NCBI GenBank assembly: GCA_022837485.1
Contig: JALHHH010000028.1
Coordinates: forward strand, 21,211-70,809
Origin: Bacteroidales bacterium
GTDB taxonomy: Bacteria > Bacteroidota > Bacteroidia > Bacteroidales > Lentimicrobiaceae
Length of the DNA stretch: 49,599 nucleotides
Direction of reading: 5' to 3'
Shown: positions 33,651 through 41,612 of the stretch, piece by piece
Position numbering within the stretch: the stretch's first letter is position 1
How the letters are laid out: each line of letters opens with the position of its first letter
Notes under the pieces: model-generated
Databases searched by the model: none
Told to the model about the DNA's origin: nothing
The model's input: only the letters and a program-made list of their open reading frames with translations
Position numbers and translations under genes: made by a program

Positions 33651-35009
33651 TTAACTGTTCCTGTCAAAGGTAAGTCTCCTGCCGTTCCGGTCGTTGCTGA
33701 AGGAGCCGTTGTGATAGGCCAGGTGACCGCTGACAAAGGTATGGGTAATTTTTGAATGGAACTTCTGGCCTTCGAAGGGCGACCAGCCGCATTTGTAAAG
33801 AACGTTTGAGGGTTGTACGATCCAGGGATCGGATGGATTTACCAGAACCAGGTCGGCAAAGTAGCCTTCGCGGATATAACCCCTTTTTTCCACTTCGAAG
33901 ATGCGCGCCGGGGCGTGGCACATTTTCTCGACCACCATTTCGGGGGTAAGTTTACCGTTTCTGCTCATTTCGAGCATGGCTACCAGAGAGTGCTGTACCA
34001 GAGGCCCTCCCGAGGGGCATGAAAAATAAGGATTTGCTTTCTCCTCCCGGGTGTGCGGGGCATGGTCGGTAGCCACCACATCTATGCGTCCGTCAAGGAG
34101 TGCATTCCACAGGGCATCGCGGTCGGCAGGACTTTTAATTGCCGGATTCCATTTAATCATAGGGCCGAGTCGGGCATAATCCTCATTGCTAAACCAGAGG
34201 TGATGTACGCAGGCTTCGGCGGTTATCCGCTTGCTGCCATCCGCGAAAGCGCCGGAGAGAAGTTCCATTTCCGCGGCTGTGGAGAGGTGTAGTATGTGCA
34301 GCCTGGTACTGTACTTACGGGCAAGTGCAACCGCAAGTGAGCTGGATTTGAAGCAGGCCTCGCTGCTGCGGATTTCAGGATGAAGATCGAATGGAACCTC
34401 ATCTCCGAATTTTTGATGCATAGCTTCCGTATTGGCCCGTATGGTAGATTCATCCTCACAATGAACGGCGACCAGTACCGGGGCATCGCGGAAAATCCCC
34501 TCGAGTGTACGCAGGTCATCCACAAGCATATTTCCTGTAGAAGCGCCCATAAATACCTTGATACCGCATACTGTTCGTGGGTCGGTTTTAATTATCTCTT
34601 CAAGATTGGAATTGGACGCGCCCATGTAGAAGGAGTAATTGGCCAGCGACTTTTCGGAAGCCATGCGGTATTTCTCTTCCAGCAGATCCTGAGTCAGGGT
34701 ATTGGGCTGGGTATTGGGCATCTCCATAAAAGAGGTTACACCTCCGGCTACAGCAGCACGGCTTTCGGTATAAAGGTCGCCTTTGTGCGTAAGTCCCGGA
34801 TCGCGAAAATGCACCTGATCGTCGATTACGCCCGGGAGCAACCACAATCCACCGGCATCAATGCGTTCGGTATCCGGCAGCAGCTCCGCAGGGAGTTCAT
34901 CGCCTTCGGTAACTTTTTTAATAAATGCTCCTTCCACGAGCACGCTGCCTTTGAAAGTCCTTCCTTCGTTTACGAGGGTAGCTCCGGTAATAAGGTAATT
35001 TTTATCCAT
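33651..35009 (-). CDS. pyrC: Dihydroorotase
   Basis: Amidohydrolase that interconverts carbamoyl-aspartate and dihydroorotate in pyrimidine synthesis; 452 residues. Metal-site residues: DDQVHFRDPG (Q65, H67), K151 in GIKVFMGASTGNM (the carboxylated lysine), H183, H241 in LHILHLST, and D314 in VATDHAPHTREEK. The first ligand position, normally HxH, is QxH; I recall the same in other Bacteroidota dihydroorotases (for example Porphyromonas), so it is a lineage feature and not a damaged site. Other family matches are PGVID, EMPNTQPNT, VHHLWFSNEDY and GGPLVQHSLVAML. It has its own TATCTTTG promoter element, with the MORN lipoprotein gene downstream and the mannosyltransferase upstream. Confidence 0.93.
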   Translation of the reverse strand: MDKNYLITGATLVNEGRTFKGSVLVEGAFIKKVTEGDELPAELLPDTERIDAGGLWLLPGVIDDQVHFRDPGLTHKGDLYTESRAAVAGGVTSFMEMPNTQPNTLTQDLLEEKYRMASEKSLANYSFYMGASNSNLEEIIKTDPRTVCGIKVFMGASTGNMLVDDLRTLEGIFRDAPVLVAVHCEDESTIRANTEAMHQKFGDEVPFDLHPEIRSSEACFKSSSLAVALARKYSTRLHILHLSTAAEMELLSGAFADGSKRITAEACVHHLWFSNEDYARLGPMIKWNPAIKSPADRDALWNALLDGRIDVVATDHAPHTREEKANPYFSCPSGGPLVQHSLVAMLEMSRNGKLTPEMVVEKMCHAPARIFEVEKRGYIREGYFADLVLVNPSDPWIVQPSNVLYKCGWSPFEGQKFHSKITHTFVSGHLAYHNGSFSNDRNGRRLTFDRNS

Positions 35010-35049
35010 GGAAATGCAATTGAGGACTGAACCGCCTGCTCAGCAAATG

Positions 35050-35057
35050 CAAAGATA
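35050..35057 (-). promoter_or_regulatory. pyrC promoter -7 element
   Basis: TATCTTTG on the minus strand, an exact TAnnTTTG match about 40 nt before the pyrC ATG. A TTG lies 14 nt further upstream, a shorter spacing than usual. Confidence 0.55.
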
Positions 35058-35085
35058 CGAATAAAAGCAGGCAAGCGGGAGGATA

Positions 35086-35817
35086 TCAGACGGATGCAAC
35101 AGGGCGAATACGCTTGAACCTGAGCTGGATAACACCAATAATGGCTTCTTTGAAAATACCTCTGCTCATCTTTGACTGTCCCTCGGTTCTGTCGGTGAAG
35201 ATAATGGGTACTTCAATGATCCGGAATCCGAGTTTCCAGGCGGTATATTTCATTTCGATCTGGAAAGCGTAACCGGTAAACTTAATGCGGTTGAAATCGA
35301 TGGTTTCGAGCAGTTTGCGCTTATAGCATTTAAAACCGGCGGTGGTATCCATAATGTGCATTCCGGTAATCAGGCGAACGTAATAGGAGGCGAAATACGA
35401 CATCAGCACACGGCCCATGGGCCAGTTTACCACATTAACGCCTTTGATATACCGTGATCCTATGGCAACATCGGCACCCTGAACTGCACAGGCATCGTAA
35501 AGTCTCAGAAGATCGTCGGGGTTGTGCGAGAAGTCTGCATCCATCTCGAAGACATAGGAATATCCGCGATTCAGGGCCCATTTAAATCCATGAATATAGG
35601 CGGTACCCAGTCCCAGTTTCCCTTTGCGCTCTTCCATAAACAGCCGCCCGGGGAATTCTTCCATCAGTTTGCGCACTATGGAGGCTGTGCCATCCGGAGA
35701 GTTATCTTCAACAATCAGAACGTCAAATTCCTTAGGAAGTGAGAAAACCTTACGAATTATTTTTTCGGCATTTTCCTTTTCGTTGTATGTAGGGATGATG
35801 ACCAGACTGTCTTTCAC
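35086..35817 (-). CDS. Polyprenol monophosphomannose synthase (DPM1-like GT2)
   Basis: Family 2 glycosyltransferase of the dolichol-phosphate mannose synthase type, 243 residues, which moves a sugar from a nucleotide donor to a polyprenyl phosphate at the inner membrane. Seen: LVIIPTYNEKENAEKI, VLIVEDNSPDGTA, YVFEMDADFSHNPDDL with the metal-binding DxD, IGSRYIKG and DTTAGFKCYKRKLLE, and the C-terminal segment IIEVPIIFTDRTEGQSKMS. No C-terminal membrane domain follows, which is the short DPM1 form. The start codon is GTG (35815-35817); no better ATG precedes the conserved LVIIPTYN. In related genomes this gene often neighbours dihydroorotase, as here (76 nt apart). Mannose as donor is the family default. 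Confidence 0.88.
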   Translation of the reverse strand: MKDSLVIIPTYNEKENAEKIIRKVFSLPKEFDVLIVEDNSPDGTASIVRKLMEEFPGRLFMEERKGKLGLGTAYIHGFKWALNRGYSYVFEMDADFSHNPDDLLRLYDACAVQGADVAIGSRYIKGVNVVNWPMGRVLMSYFASYYVRLITGMHIMDTTAGFKCYKRKLLETIDFNRIKFTGYAFQIEMKYTAWKLGFRIIEVPIIFTDRTEGQSKMSRGIFKEAIIGVIQLRFKRIRPVASV

Positions 35818-35888
35818 GGCTCTGCTTTTGGTGAGACGAAATTATTAAAAAAACGACTTGCGGAAAGCAAAAATTTATTTACTGTTTC

Positions 35889-36929
35889 TTATTTCTCTTT
35901 CACCAGGATCAGATAAACGGGCAAATGGTCGCTATAGCCACCTGCATAGGCCCCACCGGCAAAGGTCCGGAAGGGATAGCCGGCATAAGGTCCTTCTTTT
36001 TGTATCAGGTACTTTTCGTTATATACCCTGGCTTTGTGTAATTTCCATCCGTCATTACTGTTGAGCAGTGGTTCGGAAATAATAATCTGATCGAAAAGAT
36101 TCCAGGCATCGCGGTAAGCGAGTGAGCCGATGCCATCGCGGAACAGTTGCCACATGGGGTTATACAGTCCGCCCGGTTTAACTTTGTTCGTCCGGCCTTC
36201 GGCTCCGAGGGCCTTGGCTACGCTGCGGTCGACGGGGTCGTCGTTGAGGTCGCCCATAATCATGATTTTGGCGTTGGGATGCACCCTGGCAAGTGAATCG
36301 CTGAGACTGCGGCTGAGTTTTGCTGCCTCTTCGCGGTATTCGGGGCCCGATGCCCTTGATGGCCAATGGTTAACAATTACGCTTAGCAGTTCGCCATGCA
36401 ACTCGCCTGTAACCACCAGCTGATCGCGAGTGTAGAAATCGCTGCGCCAGGGTAAGGTAAGGCGGTTTGAGGTGCTGTTTACCACCTTGAAAACGGAAGG
36501 TTTGTACAGCAGCGCAACATCAATGCCCCTGCGGTCGGGCGAATCGTAATGAACAATATCATACCCCAGAGCATCGAGCGGGGCTGTCTTTATCAGGTCT
36601 TCAAGTACGCCCCGGTTTTCAACTTCCGACAGTCCGATAATTGCCGGACCACCTTTTACTACCTCGCTGCCGATATCGGCAATAACGCTTGCCATATTCT
36701 GCAGCTTCACCTGATACCGCTGGGCTGTCCACCGGTTGCTTCCGGCCGGCAGAAATTCCGCATCGTTGGTGCGGGGATCGTCGATTGTGTCGAAAAGGTT
36801 TTCAACATTATAGAAAGCAACGGTAGTTGCCAGATACGTTTTCTTCTGGGCACAGGCCTGAGTAGTCAAAATAAAGACAACCAAAAGGGAAAGCATCCCA
36901 GAACGAAAGAAAAATGAGCGAATACGCAT
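35889..36929 (-). CDS. Secreted endonuclease/exonuclease/phosphatase family protein
   Basis: EEP-fold phosphoesterase (DNase I, inositol-phosphatase and related enzymes), 346 residues from the ATG at 36927-36929. Exported: a signal peptide follows a basic start, with LVVFILTTQACAQKK (an Ala-x-Ala-type site; a lipobox is less likely). Catalytic motifs: FYNVENLFDTIDD, IIGLSEVENRG (metal-binding Glu), IVNHWPSRASGPE, IMGDLNDDP (Asp-x-Asn) and GYSDHLPVYL (terminal Asp-His). Substrate may be nucleic acid, nucleotide or another phosphodiester. The frame is open to 37154, but a good promoter at 36953-36984 and the signal peptide fix the start at 36929. The gene is divergent from a TonB receptor and DUF5689 lipoprotein. 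Confidence 0.88.
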   Translation of the reverse strand: MRIRSFFFRSGMLSLLVVFILTTQACAQKKTYLATTVAFYNVENLFDTIDDPRTNDAEFLPAGSNRWTAQRYQVKLQNMASVIADIGSEVVKGGPAIIGLSEVENRGVLEDLIKTAPLDALGYDIVHYDSPDRRGIDVALLYKPSVFKVVNSTSNRLTLPWRSDFYTRDQLVVTGELHGELLSVIVNHWPSRASGPEYREEAAKLSRSLSDSLARVHPNAKIMIMGDLNDDPVDRSVAKALGAEGRTNKVKPGGLYNPMWQLFRDGIGSLAYRDAWNLFDQIIISEPLLNSNDGWKLHKARVYNEKYLIQKEGPYAGYPFRTFAGGAYAGGYSDHLPVYLILVKEK

Positions 36930-36952
36930 TTCCGGATGTGTTAATTCAGATG

Positions 36953-36984
36953 CAAAGATATTGATATTCCGGTCTGCAGAGCAA
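36953..36984 (-). promoter_or_regulatory. EEP gene promoter
   Basis: On the minus strand TTG (36982-36984), 21-nt spacer, TATCTTTG (36953-36960), 24 nt from the chosen ATG. It lies inside what would be coding sequence if the upstream start were used, so it decides the start. Confidence 0.7.
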
Positions 36985-37034
36985 GAATTCGGAAATTCAG
37001 GGGTATTTGAAAAAGCTTTGTCTTTTTCGGAATA

Positions 37035-37084
37035 ACCTTTAAAAGGTGAATCGTTATAAAACTGCCTATGTAAAAGTTTTATAA
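37035..37084. promoter_or_regulatory. Two palindromes between the EEP and TonB genes
   Basis: ACCTTT-A-AAAGGT at 37035-37047 is a perfect palindrome with one central base. TTATAAAACT (37054-37063) and AGTTTTATAA (37075-37084) are exact inverted repeats with an 11-nt gap and half-site centres 21 bp apart, about two helical turns. Their place between divergent genes suggests shared control; the regulator is unknown. Confidence 0.5.
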
Positions 37085-37182
37085 ACAAATAACGCGAAAA
37101 TTCCTTTCCTTTGCAAAAATATATCCGTTGTTGAAATCCTTCGCCGAAAGGCAAAATCCATTACTACCGTAATTCAATCCAT

Positions 37183-39906
37183 ATGAACAAAAAACTAATG
37201 ATCCTACTGCTGGTTCTTGGTCCGTTTGCGGGTTTGTTTGCCCAAACGGGGCTTGTTACCGGCAGGGTTATTGATGCCGAAAGCGGGCGGCCGTTGCCCA
37301 CCGTTACGGTTAAAATCGGCACGCAACAGACATTCTCCGATGCGGAAGGCATATTCAGTTTTTCGGGTGTCAGCACAGGGGATGCAGCCGCAGAGTTTTC
37401 GATTTCCGGATACGAGAGCATTATCAAGCTTATTACCGTTACCGAAGAAACCGATCTGGGCACTATAAAGATGACACCTTCGTATGTTTCCGACCTGATG
37501 AGCGGCGGGCTTTCCGAGATCAGCATCTCATCGTCCGATTCGGACGACGACTCCAAGGGGCAGAATATCTCCGGTTTGCTGAGTGCATCGAACGATGTAT
37601 TTGTAAATACGGCGTCCTATACCTTCGGCCCGGCCTACTTCAGAATGCGCGGTTACGACAACGAGCTGGGAACTACCTACATAGGCAATACGCCCATCAG
37701 CGACGTTGAAACCGGCCGCACCACCTGGGCAATTTGGGGCGGACTAAACGATGCCACCCGAAACAAGGTTGCCGTAAACGGAATCGCGCCTTCGTCTTTC
37801 TCTTTTGGGAACCTGGGCGGAGTTACCAACATCATTACACGTGCATCGCAGCACCGGGCTCAGACCAAGCTTACCTACAGCCTTACCAACCGCACCTATA
37901 CCAACCGTTTGATGTTCACCCATTCCACCGGGATGATGGACAACAACTGGGCTTTTACCATAAGCGGTTCGAGACGTTGGGGACAGGGCGGTTACGTTGA
38001 AGGTACCTATTACGACGGATGGGCCTGGTTTGTGGGTGCCGAACGCAAACTGAACGACAACCACAGCCTGGCCGTTTCGGCCTTTGCTTCACCGGTACGC
38101 CGCGGAATGCAGGGCGGTTCCACTCGTGAGGTTTACGATCTTACAGGTACCAATTACTACAATCCGAACTGGGGATACCAGAACGGGGAGGTGCGCAATG
38201 CCCGCGAACGAATCATGAACCAGCCGGTTGTTATTCTTAACCATTACTGGAAACTCTCCGGCAAAACCCAAATTACCAATGCAGCTTCCCTGCTGTTCGG
38301 AGAAACGGGAACTACCGCCCTCAACTGGTATAACTCTTCCGACCCCCGTCCCGACTACTACCGCTACCTGCCCAGTTATTACCCCTCAACCGGTGCCAAT
38401 GCTACCGACCCGGCAATTGCTGAAGCCTATGCCGACCGTTTCCGCAACGACGTAAATTACAGGCAGGTAAACTGGGACAAGCTATACCAGACCAACTATC
38501 TGGCAAACCTTGAAGGAAAACAGGCACGCTACATCATCGAAAACAGGCACAACGATCAGCAGCAGCTAAGTCTTACTTCCTTCATCAACCATGAAATCAG
38601 CGAAAGGGTACGAATCGACGGCGGAATTGAATATACTTCAAATACGGGCTATTTCTACAAAACCATCCACGATATGCTGGGCGGCGAATACTGGGTTGAT
38701 ATTGACCAGTTTGCCGAAAGAGATTTTTCATGGGACGACACCATCGCCCAGAACGACCTCGACAACCCCAACCGCGTTGTTACAGAAGGAGATAAATTTG
38801 GTTACGGTTACAAACTGCACCAGAACAGCGGCAACATCTGGACTGTGGTAAGCGTATCGGGCCGCAAATTCGACTATTACGGCGGTGTGAAGCTCAGCTC
38901 CACAACATTCTGGAGGGAAGGACTTATGCGCAACGGGCGCTATCCAGAAAACTCCTTTGGCGACGGAACAAAGCACAACTTTACCGATTATGCCGTAAAA
39001 GCCGGAGCAACCTTTAAAATCACCGGTCGTCATTTTGTTGAAGCCAATGTTACAACGATGACGCGTGCACCCTTCATCCGCAACTCATACCTTTCGGCCA
39101 GGGTTCGCGACGAGGTGGTTCCCGATCTGAAATCGGAAAACATCTCCAGCGGGGAATTCAGCTATCATCTTCGCGCACCGCAGGTTAAAGCCCGTATTAC
39201 GCTGTATCACACCTTGTTCAAAAATGCCAGCGAAATCAACAGCTACTACCACGATTCCATCCGGACGTTTGTAAACATGGCCATGTACAACATCGAAAAA
39301 GTACATCAGGGAGTCGAAATCGGAGCCGAGGTAAAAATAATCCCGCAACTTTCGGCAGTTACAGCTGCCAACATTGGAAATTACCGCTATACCAACCGTT
39401 CCATGGCAACCATTACCGTTGAAAACGGCACGTTACCTGACATCGACCGGACAATCTACAACAAGAACTTCTATATCCCGGGAACGCCGCAAACGGCACT
39501 TTCTTTCGGATTAAAATATGCCGGGCCCAGGTATCTGTTTGCCGATGTTCATGTGAACTATTTCGACAACATTTACCTTGACTTCAACCCTGAGCGCAGA
39601 ACGGCATATGCAATAGCAGGCCTGGGGGAAGGCGATCCGCTTATCGGAGTAATCACCCGTCAGGAAAAGCTTCAGGGTGGAATGACGCTGGACGCTTCCG
39701 TCGGTAAATCGATCAGGCTCCGCTACAAATACTATCTGAACCTGAACTTCAGCATAAGCAATATACTCGACAACCAGGACATTACTACCGGAGGCTATGA
39801 GCAGCTGCGCTTTGACTTCGCTGAAAAGAACGTAGGCAAATTCCCGCCTAAGTATTATCATTATTATGGCAGGACATTCTTCCTGAACATTGGATTCCGT
39901 TTTTAA
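37183..39906 (+). CDS. TonB-dependent receptor with N-terminal carboxypeptidase-like domain
   Basis: Outer-membrane active transporter of 907 residues. Signal peptide 1-20 (ends GLFAQ). Residues about 22-95 are the carboxypeptidase-regulatory-like beta-sandwich common in Bacteroidota receptors (GLVTGRVIDAESGRPLPTVTV). An unusual Ser/Asp-rich stretch SSSDSDDDSKGQ follows. The plug runs from about 125 to 230 (ISGLLSASNDVFVNTASY, FRMRGYDNELGTTYIGN, LGGVTNIITRAS). The remainder is a 22-strand-type barrel ending FFLNIGFRF with a terminal aromatic. It is not a SusC, since no SusD-like gene follows; instead the next gene, 30 nt on, is a DUF5689 lipoprotein. With the divergent EEP phosphoesterase this suggests uptake of a phosphorylated or nucleic-acid-derived ligand (inference). 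Confidence 0.9.
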   Translation: MNKKLMILLLVLGPFAGLFAQTGLVTGRVIDAESGRPLPTVTVKIGTQQTFSDAEGIFSFSGVSTGDAAAEFSISGYESIIKLITVTEETDLGTIKMTPSYVSDLMSGGLSEISISSSDSDDDSKGQNISGLLSASNDVFVNTASYTFGPAYFRMRGYDNELGTTYIGNTPISDVETGRTTWAIWGGLNDATRNKVAVNGIAPSSFSFGNLGGVTNIITRASQHRAQTKLTYSLTNRTYTNRLMFTHSTGMMDNNWAFTISGSRRWGQGGYVEGTYYDGWAWFVGAERKLNDNHSLAVSAFASPVRRGMQGGSTREVYDLTGTNYYNPNWGYQNGEVRNARERIMNQPVVILNHYWKLSGKTQITNAASLLFGETGTTALNWYNSSDPRPDYYRYLPSYYPSTGANATDPAIAEAYADRFRNDVNYRQVNWDKLYQTNYLANLEGKQARYIIENRHNDQQQLSLTSFINHEISERVRIDGGIEYTSNTGYFYKTIHDMLGGEYWVDIDQFAERDFSWDDTIAQNDLDNPNRVVTEGDKFGYGYKLHQNSGNIWTVVSVSGRKFDYYGGVKLSSTTFWREGLMRNGRYPENSFGDGTKHNFTDYAVKAGATFKITGRHFVEANVTTMTRAPFIRNSYLSARVRDEVVPDLKSENISSGEFSYHLRAPQVKARITLYHTLFKNASEINSYYHDSIRTFVNMAMYNIEKVHQGVEIGAEVKIIPQLSAVTAANIGNYRYTNRSMATITVENGTLPDIDRTIYNKNFYIPGTPQTALSFGLKYAGPRYLFADVHVNYFDNIYLDFNPERRTAYAIAGLGEGDPLIGVITRQEKLQGGMTLDASVGKSIRLRYKYYLNLNFSISNILDNQDITTGGYEQLRFDFAEKNVGKFPPKYYHYYGRTFFLNIGFRF

Positions 39907-39936
39907 TCACCAACCGACAAAAAAAAGTAAACTCAT

Positions 39937-41557
39937 ATGAAAAAATTCTGGCATCTTTTAGCAGGACTTTTCCTGATCCTTACATCCGCCACGTTTACGT
40001 CCTGTGTGGATGGCGACTTTGAAGAACCTCCCATTACAATTCCTACCGTTGAATTTGAAGCCAATACCACTATTGCCGATCTAAAGGCATCGTACACTTC
40101 ACTCCGAAACGGCGGGCATAGAACTTTCGCTCGACAAAACTTCGCTGTACAACGAGTTCAAACTTGGCCAACGCGTTTTTGTGAAATGCAAGGGCATGTA
40201 CATAGGCGATTACAACCAGCTCATTCAGCTGGGATATATCTATAACGGATCGATCGGAAGGCTTCCTGAAACCTTTATCAGTGCCCACCTTTTCCGCGAC
40301 AGTCTGCCCGGCGCGAAACCCGTGGCCGATACCATCGCTCTGAATCAGCTTGTAAAAAGCAGGGTTAGCACGCTGGTAGCCTTTAAAAATGTTCGTTTCG
40401 AAGCCATCGGAGAAGTTTTTGCTCCTCAAACGGTCGACAATACAAACCGCACCCTTATGGATGCATCGGGAAACGAGATTGTTGTTCGAACCAGTAAATA
40501 TTCCAACTTTTCGGGTGACACCATCCCTGCCGGATATGGAACCGTAACCGGAATCTTAAGTGTATTTGGATCAACCTGGCAGCTGACGCTGCGCGACATC
40601 AACGACCTCAGTGACTTTGGCGGTGCAGGACCTCCTCCCCCTCCTCCCGGCGGCGGTACCGGTACCAAAGACGATCCGTACGATGTTCCCAAGGCACGCA
40701 ATCTTCAGGGTCAGAGCATCTCAGGATGGGTTAAAGGATTTATCATCGGATCGGTTAAGTCAGGAGTCACCTCGGTTACTTCAGCAGCTGATTTCGACTT
40801 TGCCGCTCCGTTCAGCTCTGCCACCAACGTACTGCTGGCTCCCAGCAAGGATGAAACCGACTACAACAACTGCATTATCGTTAACCTTCCATCGGGCAGC
40901 CCGCTGCGTGCAGCCGTGAACCTGCTCGACAATCCGGAAAACCTGAAGAAAGAACTGAACGTTCTGGGAACCCTGCGCACCTATTTCGGAATGGCCGGCC
41001 TGCGCGATTGCCCGGGACAGGATGGCGACTTCGAACTCGAAGGCGGTGTAACACCTCCTCCGGGAACCGTTTACCTGAACGAACCTTTCGAAACCGGAAT
41101 CGGTAACTTTACTGCATATAATGTTCTGGGAACCCAGCAATGGTCGCACGACGCCTCCTACAAATACATGAAGATGTCGGGTTACCAGGATGGTGCAAGT
41201 CATCAGAATGAAGACTGGCTGATCTCTCCCGCTATGGATCTTACTGCAGCCACAGCAGCCTACATCACCTTCGACCATACCATCAACAAAGGAGAGATGT
41301 CTAACCTGCAATCAAACCATACTCTTTGGATATCAACTAACTACAACGGCGAGGCCCCATCAACCGCAACCTGGGAACAGGTAACCATTCCAGTGTATCC
41401 GGCAGGAAATAACTGGGTATTTGTTAATGCCGGAAAAGCAGCAGTTCCTGCAGCTTACCTCGGACAGCAAAACGTAAGGATCGCCTTTAAATACCTTTGT
41501 TCCGATAATGAATCGGCAACCTGGGAGATCAAGAAGGTGAAAGTAGCCAACGATTAA
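39937..41557 (+). pseudogene. DUF5689 / DUF6359 / choice-of-anchor J lipoprotein, frame broken near the N terminus
   Basis: Starts MKKFWHLLAGLFLILTSATFTSC, a lipoprotein signal; the acidic VDGDFEE after the Cys resembles the Bacteroidota export signal for surface lipoproteins. DUF5689 then begins (TTIADLKASYTS), but the frame runs on to a stop at 40245, and the domain resumes one frame over: GIELSLDKTSLYNEFKLGQRV, VKCKGMYIGDYNQL. From 40181 the second frame is open to 41557 and includes a DUF6359-like OB-fold domain (PYDVPKARNLQGQSISGWVKG to LRTYFGMAGLRD) and a choice-of-anchor J domain (LNEPFETGIGNF, DWLISPAMDLT). Compared with the family, about 25-35 residues are missing at the break (about 40098-40122), so it looks like an internal deletion and not one miscalled base. 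It is paired with the TonB receptor 30 nt upstream. Confidence 0.75.
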
Positions 41558-41576
41558 TTTCAGTTCAGAAATCAGT

Positions 41577-41612
41577 AAAAATAAGCTGCCGGTAATGGCA
41601 GCTTATTTTTTT
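41577..41612. terminator. Bidirectional terminator between the DUF5689 gene and mfd
   Basis: AAAATAAGCTGCC (41577-41589 region) pairs with GGCAGCTTATTTT (41597-41609 region) around a short loop, with A-run left and T-run right, so it can end both convergent transcripts. It abuts the mfd stop codon (41611-41613). Confidence 0.85.

Noticed and set aside
36930..37154. 75-codon in-frame extension of the EEP gene
   Set aside because: It contains the EEP promoter and comes before a clear signal peptide; the start at 36929 is better.
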